Assembly (NCBI GenBank): GCA_011391745.1
Contig: JAABPX010000005.1
Location: forward strand, 1 to 64,000
Direction: 5' to 3'
Source of the DNA: Comamonadaceae bacterium
GTDB taxonomy: Bacteria > Pseudomonadota > Gammaproteobacteria > Burkholderiales > Burkholderiaceae_C
Length of the DNA stretch: 64,000 nucleotides
Numbering within the stretch: the stretch's first letter is position 1; the number at the start of each line of letters is the position of its first letter. The notes beneath the pieces were generated by a model, which saw only the letters and a program-made list of their open reading frames with translations, ran no database searches and had not been told where the DNA came from. Of the stretch, positions 48,032-58,314 are shown in pieces. The position numbers and the translations under genes are program-made.

Positions 48032-48054
48032 TGCTTATATTTGGGGCTTAAAAA

Positions 48055-49248
48055 GTGAGTAAGACACAACAAACGGTGAACGCCTTGCGCAAGCAGTTGA
48101 CCTCCTGGCGCAACGCCGCCTCATCTTCGGTCTTGATGGCTGGGGTCTATGCCAGTGGTGCGATGGCACAAGTCAATGATTTGCCGGGCGGTCCTGCGGT
48201 CAACCAACTGAACTTTGCACCACCCGTCACCAAAATCGCCGAGGCGCAACACTGGTTGCACTGGTTCATGATGGTCATCTGTGCGGTGATCTTCGTGTTG
48301 GTTTTTGGTGTAATGTTTTACTCCATTCTCAAGCACCGCAAATCGGTGGGCCACAAGTCCCAAGAATTGCCTGAGCCCATCTGGGTTGAGTTGGGTTGGA
48401 CCATCGTGCCCCTGCTCATCGTCATTGGCATGGCGCTGCCCGCCACCAAAGTCTTGGTGGCCCAAAAAGACACCACCAACGCCGACATCACCGTCAAAGC
48501 CACGGGCATGCAATGGAAGTGGGGCTACGACTACATCAAAGGCGAGGGTGAAGGCATCGGCTTCTTGTCCACCTTAGACAACGCCCACCGCGAAATGTCC
48601 AACAGCGGCAACCCACCCCCCACCGACAATTACTTGCTCAAAGTGGACAACCCCATGGTGGTGCCCGTCGGCAAAAAAGTGCGTGTCATCACCACCGCCA
48701 ACGACGTGATCCACGCTTGGATGGTGCCTGCTTTTGGCGTTAAGCAAGACGCCATCCCCGGCTTCGTGCGTGACACTTGGTTCCGCGCTGAGAAGGTGGG
48801 TGACTATTACGGCCAGTGCGCTGAGTTGTGCGGCAAAGAGCACGCCTACATGCCCATTCACGTCAAGGTGGTGAGTGCAGAGGACTACACCGCTTGGGTT
48901 AATGAGCAGAAAAAAGCCATGGCGGCTTTGGCCGATGATCCCAACAAGGTTTGGACCTTGGCTGAATTGGTCAAACGTGGTGAAGGCGTTTACGCCAACT
49001 GCGTGGCTTGTCACCAAGCCAACGGCAAGGGTGCTGGTCCCTTCAAGCCTTTGGATGGTTCGGCTTTGGTGCTGGCCGAAGACAACAAAGACTACATCAA
49101 CATCTTGCTCAACGGTAAAGGTGCCATGCCCAGCTGGAAACAGCTGTCTGACACCGAAATCGCCGCTGTCATGACCTATGCCCAAAACACCTGGTCCAAC
49201 CAGACCGGTCGAATGGTGCAGCCCGCAGACATCAAGGCCGCTCGCTGA
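48055..49248 (+). CDS. ctaC: Cytochrome c oxidase subunit II with C-terminal cytochrome c domain
   Basis: CuA motif CAELCGKEHAYM; QWKWGYDY; C-terminal GVYANCVACHQANGKG; GTG start. Confidence 0.96.
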   Translation: MSKTQQTVNALRKQLTSWRNAASSSVLMAGVYASGAMAQVNDLPGGPAVNQLNFAPPVTKIAEAQHWLHWFMMVICAVIFVLVFGVMFYSILKHRKSVGHKSQELPEPIWVELGWTIVPLLIVIGMALPATKVLVAQKDTTNADITVKATGMQWKWGYDYIKGEGEGIGFLSTLDNAHREMSNSGNPPPTDNYLLKVDNPMVVPVGKKVRVITTANDVIHAWMVPAFGVKQDAIPGFVRDTWFRAEKVGDYYGQCAELCGKEHAYMPIHVKVVSAEDYTAWVNEQKKAMAALADDPNKVWTLAELVKRGEGVYANCVACHQANGKGAGPFKPLDGSALVLAEDNKDYINILLNGKGAMPSWKQLSDTEIAAVMTYAQNTWSNQTGRMVQPADIKAAR

Positions 49249-49289
49249 GTGCCGAGTACCCAAACATCTGAATTTCAAAGGAAACGACC

Positions 49290-50906
49290 ATGAGTGCAGT
49301 ACTGGACCACCACGACGCGCATGACCACCACGACCACCACGCCCCCACGGGCTGGCGTCGTTGGGTGTACGCCACCAACCACAAAGACATCGGTACCCTG
49401 TACCTCTTGTTCAGTTTTGTCATGCTGATGATCGGCGGCGTGCTGGCTTTGGGTATCCGTGCCGAACTTTTCCAACCCGGTTTGCAGTTGGTTAACCCTG
49501 AGTTGTTCAACCAACTCACCACCATGCATGGGCTGATCATGGTGTTCGGTGCCATCATGCCCGCTTTTGTGGGATTCGCTAACTGGATGATCCCGTTGCA
49601 GATCGGTGCCTCTGACATGGCCTTTGCCCGCATGAATAACTTCAGCTTTTGGCTGATGATTCCTGCCGCATTGATGCTCGTTACCTCGTTCTTTATGCCT
49701 GGCGGCGCACCGGCTGCCGGCTGGACGCTGTACGCCCCACTGACCTTGCAAATGGGTCCTTCGATGGACGCAGGCATTTTTGCCATGCACATCTTGGGTG
49801 CGTCTTCGATCATGGGTTCGATCAACATCATCGTGACCATCCTCAACATGCGTGCGCCTGGCATGACGTTGATGAAGATGCCCATGTTCTGCTGGACTTG
49901 GCTCATCACTGCCTACCTGCTGATTGCTGTGATGCCCGTGTTGGCTGGCGCCATCACCATGACCCTGACCGACCGTCACTTCGGCACCAGCTTCTTCAAC
50001 CCCGCTGGTGGTGGTGACCCGGTGATGTACCAGCACATTTTCTGGTTCTTCGGCCACCCCGAGGTCTACATCATGATCTTGCCGGCCTTCGGCATCATCA
50101 GCCAAGTGGTCCCTGCGTTCTCCCGCAAAAAGCTGTTCGGTTACGCCTCCATGGTGTACGCCACCGGCTCCATCGCCATCCTGTCCTTCGTTGTGTGGGC
50201 TCACCACATGTTCACCACGGGCATGCCCGTGACCGGTCAGCTGTTCTTCATGTACTCGACTATGTTGATCGCCGTGCCCACGGGCGTGAAGATCTTCAAC
50301 TGGATCGCCACCATGTGGAAGGGCTCCATGACCTTCGAGACCCCCATGCTGTGGTCGGTGGGCTTCATCTTCGTGTTCACCATCGGTGGCTTCACGGGCC
50401 TGATCTTGTCGGTGGCACCGATTGACATCAACTTCCAAGACACCTACTACGTGGTGGCCCACTTCCACTACGTGTTGGTGGCGGGTTCCTTGTTCGCTAT
50501 GTTCGCTGGCGTTTACTACTGGTTGCCCAAGTGGACCGGTGTGATGTACAGCGAAACCCGCGGCAAGATCCACTTCTGGTGGTCGATGATTTCGTTCAAC
50601 ATCACCTTCTTCCCCATGCACTTCTTGGGTCTGGCCGGTATGCCCCGTCGCTACGCCGACTACCCCATGCAGTTTGCCGATTTCAACGCCATCGCTTCGG
50701 TGGGCGCGTTTGCCTTTGGTATCGCTCAGGTGTACTTCTTTGTGGCCGTGATCTTGCCCGCCATGCGCGGCCAAGGCGAAAAAGCCGCCCAGAAGCCTTG
50801 GGATGGTGCTGAAGGTTTGGAGTGGGAAGTGCCTTCCCCTGCGCCTTTCCACACCTTCGAAACACCTCCAAAGTTGGACGCCACCGCGACCAAAATCGTG
50901 GCTTGA
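49290..50906 (+). CDS. ctaD: Cytochrome c oxidase subunit I
   Basis: WVYATNHKDIGTLYL; HIFWFFGHPEVYIMILPAFGI; VAHFHYVLVAGSLFAMFAGVYYWLP. Confidence 0.98.
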   Translation: MSAVLDHHDAHDHHDHHAPTGWRRWVYATNHKDIGTLYLLFSFVMLMIGGVLALGIRAELFQPGLQLVNPELFNQLTTMHGLIMVFGAIMPAFVGFANWMIPLQIGASDMAFARMNNFSFWLMIPAALMLVTSFFMPGGAPAAGWTLYAPLTLQMGPSMDAGIFAMHILGASSIMGSINIIVTILNMRAPGMTLMKMPMFCWTWLITAYLLIAVMPVLAGAITMTLTDRHFGTSFFNPAGGGDPVMYQHIFWFFGHPEVYIMILPAFGIISQVVPAFSRKKLFGYASMVYATGSIAILSFVVWAHHMFTTGMPVTGQLFFMYSTMLIAVPTGVKIFNWIATMWKGSMTFETPMLWSVGFIFVFTIGGFTGLILSVAPIDINFQDTYYVVAHFHYVLVAGSLFAMFAGVYYWLPKWTGVMYSETRGKIHFWWSMISFNITFFPMHFLGLAGMPRRYADYPMQFADFNAIASVGAFAFGIAQVYFFVAVILPAMRGQGEKAAQKPWDGAEGLEWEVPSPAPFHTFETPPKLDATATKIVA

Positions 50907-50923
50907 TTTCGGCAGATTCACCC

Positions 50924-51037
50924 ATGAACTCGAACGAACAAAAAAAGCGCAACTTTCGCCTGGGCTTGACCTTGGCGTCGGTGGCCTTGGTATTCTTCGC
51001 GGGTTTTGTGGCCAAGATGGTCATGTTCGCCGGCTGA
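50924..51037 (+). CDS. Small cytochrome oxidase-associated membrane protein (37 aa)
   Basis: MNSNEQKKRNFRLGLTLASVALVFFAGFVAKMVMFAG between ctaD and ctaG; single TM. Confidence 0.82.
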   Translation: MNSNEQKKRNFRLGLTLASVALVFFAGFVAKMVMFAG

Positions 51038-51061
51038 TGCCGCCCCAATGAGCAACACCCG

Positions 51062-51664
51062 ATGGCACTGCGTCGCGAAAATTTCAAGATGGTCGGCAAG
51101 CTCGGCGTGATCACGCTGGGCATGTTTGCCTTTGGCTATGCCTTGGTGCCAATTTACCGCGCCATTTGTGAGGTCACGGGCATCAACATTCTGGCTTTGT
51201 CCGAGCAAACCGTGCCAGGCGCCAAGGTTAACTTGCCCGCCAACACCCAAGTCGACACCAGTCGCTTGATCACGGTGGAATTTGACGTCAACACGCGTGG
51301 TCCTTGGGATTTCAAACCCGAACGCCGTTCCATGCAAGTGCACCCGGGTGCTTTGAACACCGTCATGTACGAGTTCAAAAACATCCAAAACCGTACCATG
51401 GCGGCCCAAGCCATTCCCAGCTATGCGCCATCCCAATCGGCGGCGCATTTCAACAAGCTCGAATGTTTTTGCTTCACACAATACACCTTGAAGCCAGGCG
51501 AAGAAAAATCTTGGCCCGTGGCTTTTGTGATTGACCCGCGTTTGCCCAAAGACGTGACCACCATCACCCTGTCCTACACCTTCTTTGAGGTGGGTGGTCG
51601 GGTGCCGGCCGCACCTGCCGGCTCGGCGGCATTGTCGGCGCCAAAAACCGAAGGAGCGGTGTGA
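51062..51664 (+). CDS. ctaG: Cytochrome c oxidase assembly protein CtaG/Cox11
   Basis: FGYALVPIYRAICEVTGIN; copper motif KLECFCFTQYTLKPGE. Confidence 0.97.
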   Translation: MALRRENFKMVGKLGVITLGMFAFGYALVPIYRAICEVTGINILALSEQTVPGAKVNLPANTQVDTSRLITVEFDVNTRGPWDFKPERRSMQVHPGALNTVMYEFKNIQNRTMAAQAIPSYAPSQSAAHFNKLECFCFTQYTLKPGEEKSWPVAFVIDPRLPKDVTTITLSYTFFEVGGRVPAAPAGSAALSAPKTEGAV

Positions 51665-51870
51665 TGGCTGAGCCTCTGCACCAGCGCAAAGGTTCTTGGT
51701 GGGCCACGGTCAATGCCGTGTTGTGGGGTTTTTTGGGCGTTCGTCGCCAGACCGATTACCAAGCCGACATCGCCAAACTTAACCCCTTGCACATCGTGGC
51801 GGTGGGCATCGTGATGGCATTTTTGTTCGTTTTCGGTTTGATTGTTTTGGTTAATTGGGTGGCCGGTTAA
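51664..51870 (+). CDS. DUF2970-type small membrane protein
   Basis: GSWWATVNAVLWGFLGVRRQTDYQADIAKLNPLHIVAVGIVMAFLFVFGLIVLVNWVAG in the cta operon. Confidence 0.88.
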   Translation: MAEPLHQRKGSWWATVNAVLWGFLGVRRQTDYQADIAKLNPLHIVAVGIVMAFLFVFGLIVLVNWVAG

Positions 51871-51919
51871 CCATTTGTTTTTTCTTCACGCACATACAAC
51901 AAGCGCAACAGGAGTGAGC

Positions 51920-52801
51920 ATGTCTTCAGCAACACACGGCACGACGCCTTACTATTTTGTACCCGGCCCTTCGCGGCACCCGGTGATGTCGGCCATTGGT
52001 CTGTTTTTTGTGATTCTGGGTGCCGGTCAGTGGATTAATGGCTCGGCTTGGGGTGCTTATGCACTGGCTTTTGGCTTGGTCTTTTGGCTCACCGTCTTGT
52101 TCCAGTGGTTCCGCGAAGCGGCCATGGAGAGCGAGTCGGGCATGTACGGTCACAAAATCGACTTGTCTTACCGTTGGAGCATGAGCTGGTTCATCTTCTC
52201 GGAAGTGATGTTCTTTGGTGCGTTCTTCACCGCATTGTGGTGGGCCCGTGTGCATTCGGTGCCCATGTTGGGCGGCATTGAAAACAGCCTGTTGTGGCCC
52301 GACTTCACGGCCGTTTGGCCCAGCATCCAAGCCGGTGCGACCGCATCCCCTGCTGGCATTGTGGAGCCCTTCCAAACCATGGGCCCCTTCTGGCTGCCCA
52401 CGATCAACACCGCGTTGCTCTTGACTTCGGGTGTTACCCTCACCATCGCGCACCACGCTTTGCAAGAAGGCAACCGCAGCAAGACCATCGCCTTTATGTG
52501 GGCCACGGTTGTTTTGGGTATTGTGTTTTTGTTTGTACAAGGCTATGAATACGCTCACGCCTACAACGACCTCAACCTCAAGTTGAGCTCGGGTATCTTT
52601 GGTTCAACCTTCTACATGCTCACCGGCTTTCACGGCTTTCACGTGTTTGTTGGTATGTTGATGCTCTTGTTCATCACCCTGCGTTTGCAAAAAGGCCACT
52701 TCACCGCCAAGAGTCACTTCGGCTTTGAAGGTGCGGCTTGGTACTGGCACTTCGTGGACGTGGTCTGGTTGGGCCTCTATATTTTGGTGTACTGGCTCTG
52801 A
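51920..52801 (+). CDS. ctaE: Cytochrome c oxidase subunit III
   Basis: YYFVPGPSRHPVMSAIGLF; WFIFSEVMFFGAFFTALWWAR; GFHGFHVFVGMLMLL; AAWYWHFVDVVWLGLYILVYWL. Confidence 0.97.
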   Translation: MSSATHGTTPYYFVPGPSRHPVMSAIGLFFVILGAGQWINGSAWGAYALAFGLVFWLTVLFQWFREAAMESESGMYGHKIDLSYRWSMSWFIFSEVMFFGAFFTALWWARVHSVPMLGGIENSLLWPDFTAVWPSIQAGATASPAGIVEPFQTMGPFWLPTINTALLLTSGVTLTIAHHALQEGNRSKTIAFMWATVVLGIVFLFVQGYEYAHAYNDLNLKLSSGIFGSTFYMLTGFHGFHVFVGMLMLLFITLRLQKGHFTAKSHFGFEGAAWYWHFVDVVWLGLYILVYWL

Positions 52802-52814
52802 GCGGTTCGATGCC

Positions 52815-52850
52815 CCACAAAAAAAGCGCCAACGGGCGCTTTTTTTGTGG
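52815..52850. terminator. Bidirectional Rho-independent terminator
   Basis: Perfect 16-bp inverted repeat ccacaaaaaaagcgcc-aacg-ggcgctttttttgtgg between convergent genes. Confidence 0.93.
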
Positions 52851-52865
52851 CTCAACGGGGGTGGT

Positions 52866-53102
52866 TCACATGGGAATGCCCGTGGGCTTGATCCAGCCCA
52901 TCAGGTAAGCAAACAAGACCAGCACAAACAGAAGAATTGAAAATCCCACGCGAAAAGCCAAGGCCTTGGCCATGGGCTTGCTGCGCGACACCGCTTCGGT
53001 GTTCTCAGCATCCAAAGGACCCGAGCCACGCATCATAAAAAAGAGGGCGGCAGCCAAACTGCCGAGTATGGCCACAAAGGCGACAATCACGAGGTAAGTC
53101 AT
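52866..53102 (-). CDS. Twin transmembrane helix small protein (DUF2909-like)
   Basis: MTYLVIVAFVAILGSLAAALFFMMRGSG...AKALAFRVGFSILLFVLVLFAYLMGWIKPTGIPM. Confidence 0.88.
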   Translation of the reverse strand: MTYLVIVAFVAILGSLAAALFFMMRGSGPLDAENTEAVSRSKPMAKALAFRVGFSILLFVLVLFAYLMGWIKPTGIPM

Positions 53103-53143
53103 GCCGTGAATTATCGGCGGCTTTTTGAACACAGGTGTTTTGT

Positions 53144-53875
53144 ATGCAGATGATTCGCTGGCGCACGGTGGTGGTGACCATTACCACCGGGGTGGTGGTG
53201 GCCGTCACCTCGGCCTTGGGCTTTTGGCAGCTCGGGCGAGCCGAAGAAAAAACCAGCCTACAGACCTTGATTGACGGCCGTGCCCAAGAGGAGCCTTGGG
53301 GCAATGCCGATGTGTTGCAGGCACAAGGCCCAAACGAGGGCTTGCACCGCCGTGTGCGTTTACAAGGCGTTTGGCAACACAGCGCTACGGTGTTGCTGGA
53401 CAACCGTCCCATGGCGGGGCAAGCGGGTTTTTGGGTCATCAGCCCGCTGCGCTTGCAGGGAAGCGAGCGCGTGGTGTTGGTCAATCGCGGTTGGGTGGCG
53501 CGTGATTTTTTGGACCGCAGCCGCATACCCGCATTCCAGACCCCCACGGAGCCGGTGCACGTTCAAGGCCGATTGTCACCGCCGATCTCGGTTCTTTATG
53601 ACTTCGGTGCCGCCGCGTCCGGCCCCATACGGCAAAATGTGACGTTGGCCGACTATGCCGATGAAATGGGTTTGAATTTTTTGCCGATCACCGTGGTGCA
53701 AACCGACCCGTCCGGCGATGGTCTGAGTCGCGAATGGCCCGTGATCACAGCCAAGGTTCACACGCATTACGGCTATGCCGCACAGTGGTTCTCATTGAGT
53801 GCCTTGTGTGCTGGCCTCTACCTCTGGTTTCAATGGATAGCCCCACGTCGAAAGCGCAATTCTCATGGCACATAA
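53144..53875 (+). CDS. SURF1 family protein
   Basis: SALGFWQLGRAEEKTSLQTLID; VLLDNRPMAGQAGFWVISPLRLQGSERVVLVNRGWV; HYGYAAQWFSLSALC. Confidence 0.93.
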   Translation: MQMIRWRTVVVTITTGVVVAVTSALGFWQLGRAEEKTSLQTLIDGRAQEEPWGNADVLQAQGPNEGLHRRVRLQGVWQHSATVLLDNRPMAGQAGFWVISPLRLQGSERVVLVNRGWVARDFLDRSRIPAFQTPTEPVHVQGRLSPPISVLYDFGAAASGPIRQNVTLADYADEMGLNFLPITVVQTDPSGDGLSREWPVITAKVHTHYGYAAQWFSLSALCAGLYLWFQWIAPRRKRNSHGT

Positions 53876-54566
53876 GCCCGATGAACCCCTGACCTTGACG
53901 GTCCACAACATGCCCAGCTTTGATGCCAACCGTGCCGAAGATGCGGCCAAAACGCGCCGTGGCCGCTGGATGATGTTGGGGCTCTTGCTCGTGTGTGCAG
54001 CGCCTGTGATTGCCTCGTACTTCACCTACTACGTGGTGCGCCCAGAGGGCAAACGCAACTACGGTGAATTGATCACGCCGCAGCGCCCCATACCGGCCCT
54101 CGTGGTCACCGATGCCCAAGGCGTTCAACACCCACTGACACATTGGAAAGACCAGTGGTTGCTCATCAGCGTGGCCGATGGCGCTTGTGATGCGGCGTGT
54201 CAACAGCACCTCTATTGGCAACGGCAATTGCGCGAAACCTTGGGCAAAGAAAAAGACCGTTTGGATTGGGTCTGGCTGCGCACCGGCAGCACAGCGCCCT
54301 CAGCCGAACTCAAGGCCGCCACCGAAAAAGCCGAGGTCTTGGCGGTGGATGCCGCCGCCTTGGCCCTTTGGCTGGAGCCGGCACCGGGTCAGCGACTGGA
54401 AGATCACCTGTACTTGGTCGATCCGATCGGCAATTGGATGATGCGTTTTCCGGCGCAACCCGATCTGAAGCAAGTCAAACGTGATTTGGACCGCTTGCTG
54501 CGAGCGTCTGCCTTTTGGGACACGGCCGGCCGATTGCCCAAGGCCGTGAGCGGGGGCTCACAGTGA
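53865..54566 (+). CDS. Cytochrome oxidase-cluster membrane-anchored protein, thioredoxin/SCO-like fold
   Basis: Single TM then NYGELITPQRPIPALVVTDAQGVQHPLTHWKDQWLLISVADGACDAACQQHLYWQRQLRETLGKEKDR. Confidence 0.82.
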   Translation: MAHKPDEPLTLTVHNMPSFDANRAEDAAKTRRGRWMMLGLLLVCAAPVIASYFTYYVVRPEGKRNYGELITPQRPIPALVVTDAQGVQHPLTHWKDQWLLISVADGACDAACQQHLYWQRQLRETLGKEKDRLDWVWLRTGSTAPSAELKAATEKAEVLAVDAAALALWLEPAPGQRLEDHLYLVDPIGNWMMRFPAQPDLKQVKRDLDRLLRASAFWDTAGRLPKAVSGGSQ

Positions 54567-55684
54567 ACGAGGCGGTGGCACTCTATGACCTCTCGCCCGC
54601 AGTGCAACTGCTGTTGCTTGGGGCGTTGTTGGCTTTGGGACCGTTGTTGTGGGTGGTTTGGCGACAGCGCCACGAAACCCCAGCGGTGCGCCTGCGCACC
54701 TTGACCTTAATCACCTTGTTTTTGACCTTTGACTTGGTCTTGTTTGGTGCGTTCACCCGCTTGACGGATTCCGGTTTGGGTTGCCCCGATTGGCCGGGTT
54801 GTTACGGCAGCGCCACGCCCTTGGGGGCCAGCGCAGAAATCACCGCAGCACAAAACGCCATGCCCACTGGCCCGGTCACTTGGTCAAAGGCTTGGATTGA
54901 GATGATTCACCGGTATTTGGCCACCGGCGTGGGCGGTTTGATTTTGGCCTTGGCGTTCATGACTTGGCGTCACCGCCGCACCCTGCCCATGTCGCCCGCT
55001 TGGGCCTGGGTCACTTTGTTTTGGGTGTGTCTGCAGGGCGCGTTTGGTGCGTGGACCGTCACCATGAAGCTTTTTCCCGCCATCGTGACCTTGCATTTGT
55101 TGGGTGGTCTGGGTTTGTTGGCTTTGCTGCGCATCCAAAGCGTGTTCTATCAAGAAACGTCCATGACACGCCCCATGGGACCGCGTTTGATGGGCGCCTT
55201 GTGGTGGGTCATGGCCTTGGTGCTCTTGCAAATTGCAATGGGTGGCTGGGTCAGCACGAACTACGCGGTCTTGGCGTGTACCGAATTCCCCACCTGCCAA
55301 GGCAGTTGGTGGCCACCCATGGATTTCAAAGGCGGTTTTCAACTGTGGCGCGAATTGGGCGTGGCGCGCAGCGGTGAATCGATTGCTTTTGCTGCGCTCA
55401 CCGCCATTCACTACAGCCATCGCTTGATGGCGTATGTGGTCATTGGCGCGGTGTGGTGGTGGTCTTGGTCGGCATGGCGCCAGGGCCATGGCCGATTGGC
55501 GCTGGCCTTGGTGGGGCTGACCCTTTGGCAGTTCATCAGCGGTTTGACCAATGTGGTGCTGGACTGGCCTTTGATTGCCGCGGTGGCGCACACCGCCGGT
55601 GCCGCGGGTTTTGTGGTGGTGTTGTCGGGTGCTTGGGCGCAGCAACAGATCCAAGGCCGTCGCGTTTCTTTGTTTGGTCGTTGA
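54563..55684 (+). CDS. ctaA: Haem A synthase (COX15/CtaA)
   Basis: [64 protein letters not shown] start overlapping upstream stop. Confidence 0.96.
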   Translation: MNEAVALYDLSPAVQLLLLGALLALGPLLWVVWRQRHETPAVRLRTLTLITLFLTFDLVLFGAFTRLTDSGLGCPDWPGCYGSATPLGASAEITAAQNAMPTGPVTWSKAWIEMIHRYLATGVGGLILALAFMTWRHRRTLPMSPAWAWVTLFWVCLQGAFGAWTVTMKLFPAIVTLHLLGGLGLLALLRIQSVFYQETSMTRPMGPRLMGALWWVMALVLLQIAMGGWVSTNYAVLACTEFPTCQGSWWPPMDFKGGFQLWRELGVARSGESIAFAALTAIHYSHRLMAYVVIGAVWWWSWSAWRQGHGRLALALVGLTLWQFISGLTNVVLDWPLIAAVAHTAGAAGFVVVLSGAWAQQQIQGRRVSLFGR

Positions 55685-55697
55685 TTGGACTATTCGC

Positions 55698-56609
55698 ATG
55701 AGCAACCCCGTCTCTTTGGCTTCTGGCGCGCCCTCCACATGGCGTCAATTCAACGCACTGACCAAACCCCGCGTGATTCAACTCATTGTGTTTTGTGCCT
55801 TGATCGGCATGGTCTTGAGCGTGCCCGGTGTGCCCACGTGGGCCGAGGTTCAATTGGCCGCGATCGCCTGTTTCGGTATCTGGCTGGTGTCGGGGGCCGC
55901 TGCGGCATTCAACTGCGTGGTCGAGCAGCACATCGATGCGCGCATGAAGCGCACGTCGTGGCGGCCCACGGCCAAGGGTGAGCTGACCAACTGGCAAACC
56001 CTGAGCTTCTCGGCGGGCCTGTGCGCTTTGGGTTCGTGGATTTTGTACGTGTGGGTCAACCCTTTGACGATGTGGTTGACCTTCGCAACGTTTGTGGGCT
56101 ACGCCATCATCTACACCGTCATCCTCAAACCCCTCACACCACAAAACATCGTCATTGGTGGCGCGTCGGGCGCCATGCCACCGGTGCTCGGTTGGGCGGC
56201 GATGACGAACAACGTTGCACCTGAGGCCTTGGTGCTGTTTCTCATCATCTTTTTGTGGACCCCACCGCACTTTTGGGCTTTGGCGCTCTACCGTGTGGAG
56301 GACTACCGCAAGTCGGGCCTGCCCATGCTGCCCGTGACCCACGGCTCTGAGTTCACCCGTTTGCAAATATTGCTCTACACCTTTGTGTTGATGGCGGCGA
56401 CCTTCTTGCCCTTCATGATGCGCATGAGTGGCTGGTTCTATTTGATCAGCGCGATCCTCTTGGGCTTGGGCTTTTGCGCCTACGCTTGGGCGTTGTGGCG
56501 CAACTACTCAGACGCTTTGGCGCGCAGAACCTTTCGCTTTTCTTTGATCCATTTGTCGCTTTTGTTCGCGGCACTTTTGATTGACCACTACCTGCCTTGG
56601 ACCCTGTGA
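55698..56609 (+). CDS. ctaB: Protohaem IX farnesyltransferase
   Basis: [54 protein letters not shown]. Confidence 0.97.
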   Translation: MSNPVSLASGAPSTWRQFNALTKPRVIQLIVFCALIGMVLSVPGVPTWAEVQLAAIACFGIWLVSGAAAAFNCVVEQHIDARMKRTSWRPTAKGELTNWQTLSFSAGLCALGSWILYVWVNPLTMWLTFATFVGYAIIYTVILKPLTPQNIVIGGASGAMPPVLGWAAMTNNVAPEALVLFLIIFLWTPPHFWALALYRVEDYRKSGLPMLPVTHGSEFTRLQILLYTFVLMAATFLPFMMRMSGWFYLISAILLGLGFCAYAWALWRNYSDALARRTFRFSLIHLSLLFAALLIDHYLPWTL

Positions 56610-57208
56610 TGACCCCAAAGACCCTGACCCGCCGCGCCTTGGGCGCTGGTTTGGCCGCGATGGCCTTGACCTTGAGCGGCTGCACCGAACAGCCCAGTTT
56701 CACTGGCATCGACATCACCGGTGCCGATTACGCCCAAGGTTTTTCGTTGACCGACCACAACGGGCAAGCGCGCACCCTGGCCGACTTCAAAGGCCAAGCG
56801 GTGGTGGTGTTTTTTGGGTTCACCCAGTGCCCAGACGTGTGCCCCAGCTCGTTGACCGAATTGGCCCAAGCCAAACAGTTGTTGGGGGAGCAGGGCCAGC
56901 GATTGCAGGGCTTGTTCATCAGCATCGATCCGCAGCGCGACACACCCGAGATCATGAAGGCTTACATGGCCAGCTTCGACCCGAGCTTTTTGGCCTTGTA
57001 CGCCAAACCCGACGAACTGCCCGCATTGGCCAAGTCCTTTAAGGTCTATTACAAAAAAGTGGATGGCCCCACGCCCACGAGTTACACCATGGACCATTCG
57101 GCGGGCAGCTACGTGTTTGATCCGCAAGGCCGCATTCGCCTCTACCACCGTTATGCCAGCGGCGCACAGGCCTTGGCCAACGACATCAAGGCATTGTTGG
57201 CCGAGTGA
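56609..57208 (+). CDS. SCO1/SenC family copper chaperone
   Basis: Lipobox LSGC; VVVFFGFTQCPDVCPSSLTEL (CxxxC); YTMDHSAGSYVFDPQGRIRLYHRY. Confidence 0.96.
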   Translation: MTPKTLTRRALGAGLAAMALTLSGCTEQPSFTGIDITGADYAQGFSLTDHNGQARTLADFKGQAVVVFFGFTQCPDVCPSSLTELAQAKQLLGEQGQRLQGLFISIDPQRDTPEIMKAYMASFDPSFLALYAKPDELPALAKSFKVYYKKVDGPTPTSYTMDHSAGSYVFDPQGRIRLYHRYASGAQALANDIKALLAE

Positions 57209-57226
57209 AGTTGGCCAGTCGATGCG

Positions 57227-58258
57227 TCAGGCTTGGTCGGCCGCGCTGGTGAAGGAGTCGGCGAAGAAGGCCTCGGCGGGCAAGCCCGCGCTTTGCACGT
57301 AATCGCGTCGCGCCGATTCGACCACAATCGGTGCCCCGCACGCATAAACCTCATGGCCAGACAAATCGGGCAGGTCTTGCAGAACGGCTTGGTGCACAAA
57401 ACCCGTGCGACCGCGCCAACCGTCTTCGGGCAGCGCGTCCGACAGCACGGGCACATAACTCAGTTGCGGCATTTGTGCGGTTTGCGTCAAGACCCAGTCG
57501 TTCATGTACAGGTCGGCTGGGCGACGGCCACCCCAATACAAACGCACCGGACGCATGATGGCTTTGTGTTGGATGTGCTCAATGATCGCCTTGATGGGGG
57601 CAAAGCCCGTGCCAGACGCCAGCAGAACGATGGGCTTGTTGCTGTCTTCACGCAAGTAAAAGCTGCCGTAAGGCCCTTCAATGCGCAACAGGTCTTTTTC
57701 TTTGAGGGTGCCAAACACCTGGTCTGTGAACAAGCCACCCGGCATGTGTCGAATGTGCAGTTGCACGCTGGGGCTCTCGGCTTGGGTGTGGGGTGCGTTT
57801 GCCATCGAATAGCTGCGCCGGGCACCGTCGCGCAACAAAAAATCAACGTACTGACCGGCGTGGTAACGCAAGGTATCGGTGGCGGGCAATTGCAGTTGCA
57901 AGTGCATGACATCGCTGGACAGCTTGTCCAAACGGTTCACACGAACCGGCATTTTCTTGATCGGGAAAGCACCTTCGGCGGTGACCTGGCGCGACTCCAG
58001 CACCACGTCAGACTGGGCCGTCGCGCAGCAAGTGAGCACATACCCCGCCGCTTCTTCTTTGGCGCTCAAGGCCTTGTCTTGGTGAGGCCCATGGGTGACT
58101 TGCCCGCTCACGAGCGTGCACTTGCAGGACCCGCACGCACCGTCTTTGCAGCCATAGGGCAAGCCAATGCCTTGCCGGATACCGGCGGCCAGCAAGACTT
58201 CACCGTCTTGGGCCTCAAAGGTGCGACCGCTGGGTTCGATGGTGATCTGAAATGTCAT
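57227..58258 (-). CDS. 2Fe-2S ferredoxin-NAD(P)H reductase (CDP-6-deoxy-delta-3,4-glucoseen reductase-like)
   Basis: GLPYGCKDGACGSCKCTLVSGQV; RSYSMANAPH; LLASGTGFAPIKAIIEH. Confidence 0.92.
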   Translation of the reverse strand: MTFQITIEPSGRTFEAQDGEVLLAAGIRQGIGLPYGCKDGACGSCKCTLVSGQVTHGPHQDKALSAKEEAAGYVLTCCATAQSDVVLESRQVTAEGAFPIKKMPVRVNRLDKLSSDVMHLQLQLPATDTLRYHAGQYVDFLLRDGARRSYSMANAPHTQAESPSVQLHIRHMPGGLFTDQVFGTLKEKDLLRIEGPYGSFYLREDSNKPIVLLASGTGFAPIKAIIEHIQHKAIMRPVRLYWGGRRPADLYMNDWVLTQTAQMPQLSYVPVLSDALPEDGWRGRTGFVHQAVLQDLPDLSGHEVYACGAPIVVESARRDYVQSAGLPAEAFFADSFTSAADQA

Positions 58259-58314
58259 ACTCTGCGTCTGAAATAAATTGGCTTCGATTGTCTCAAATTC
58301 ACAAGGACGACCAA

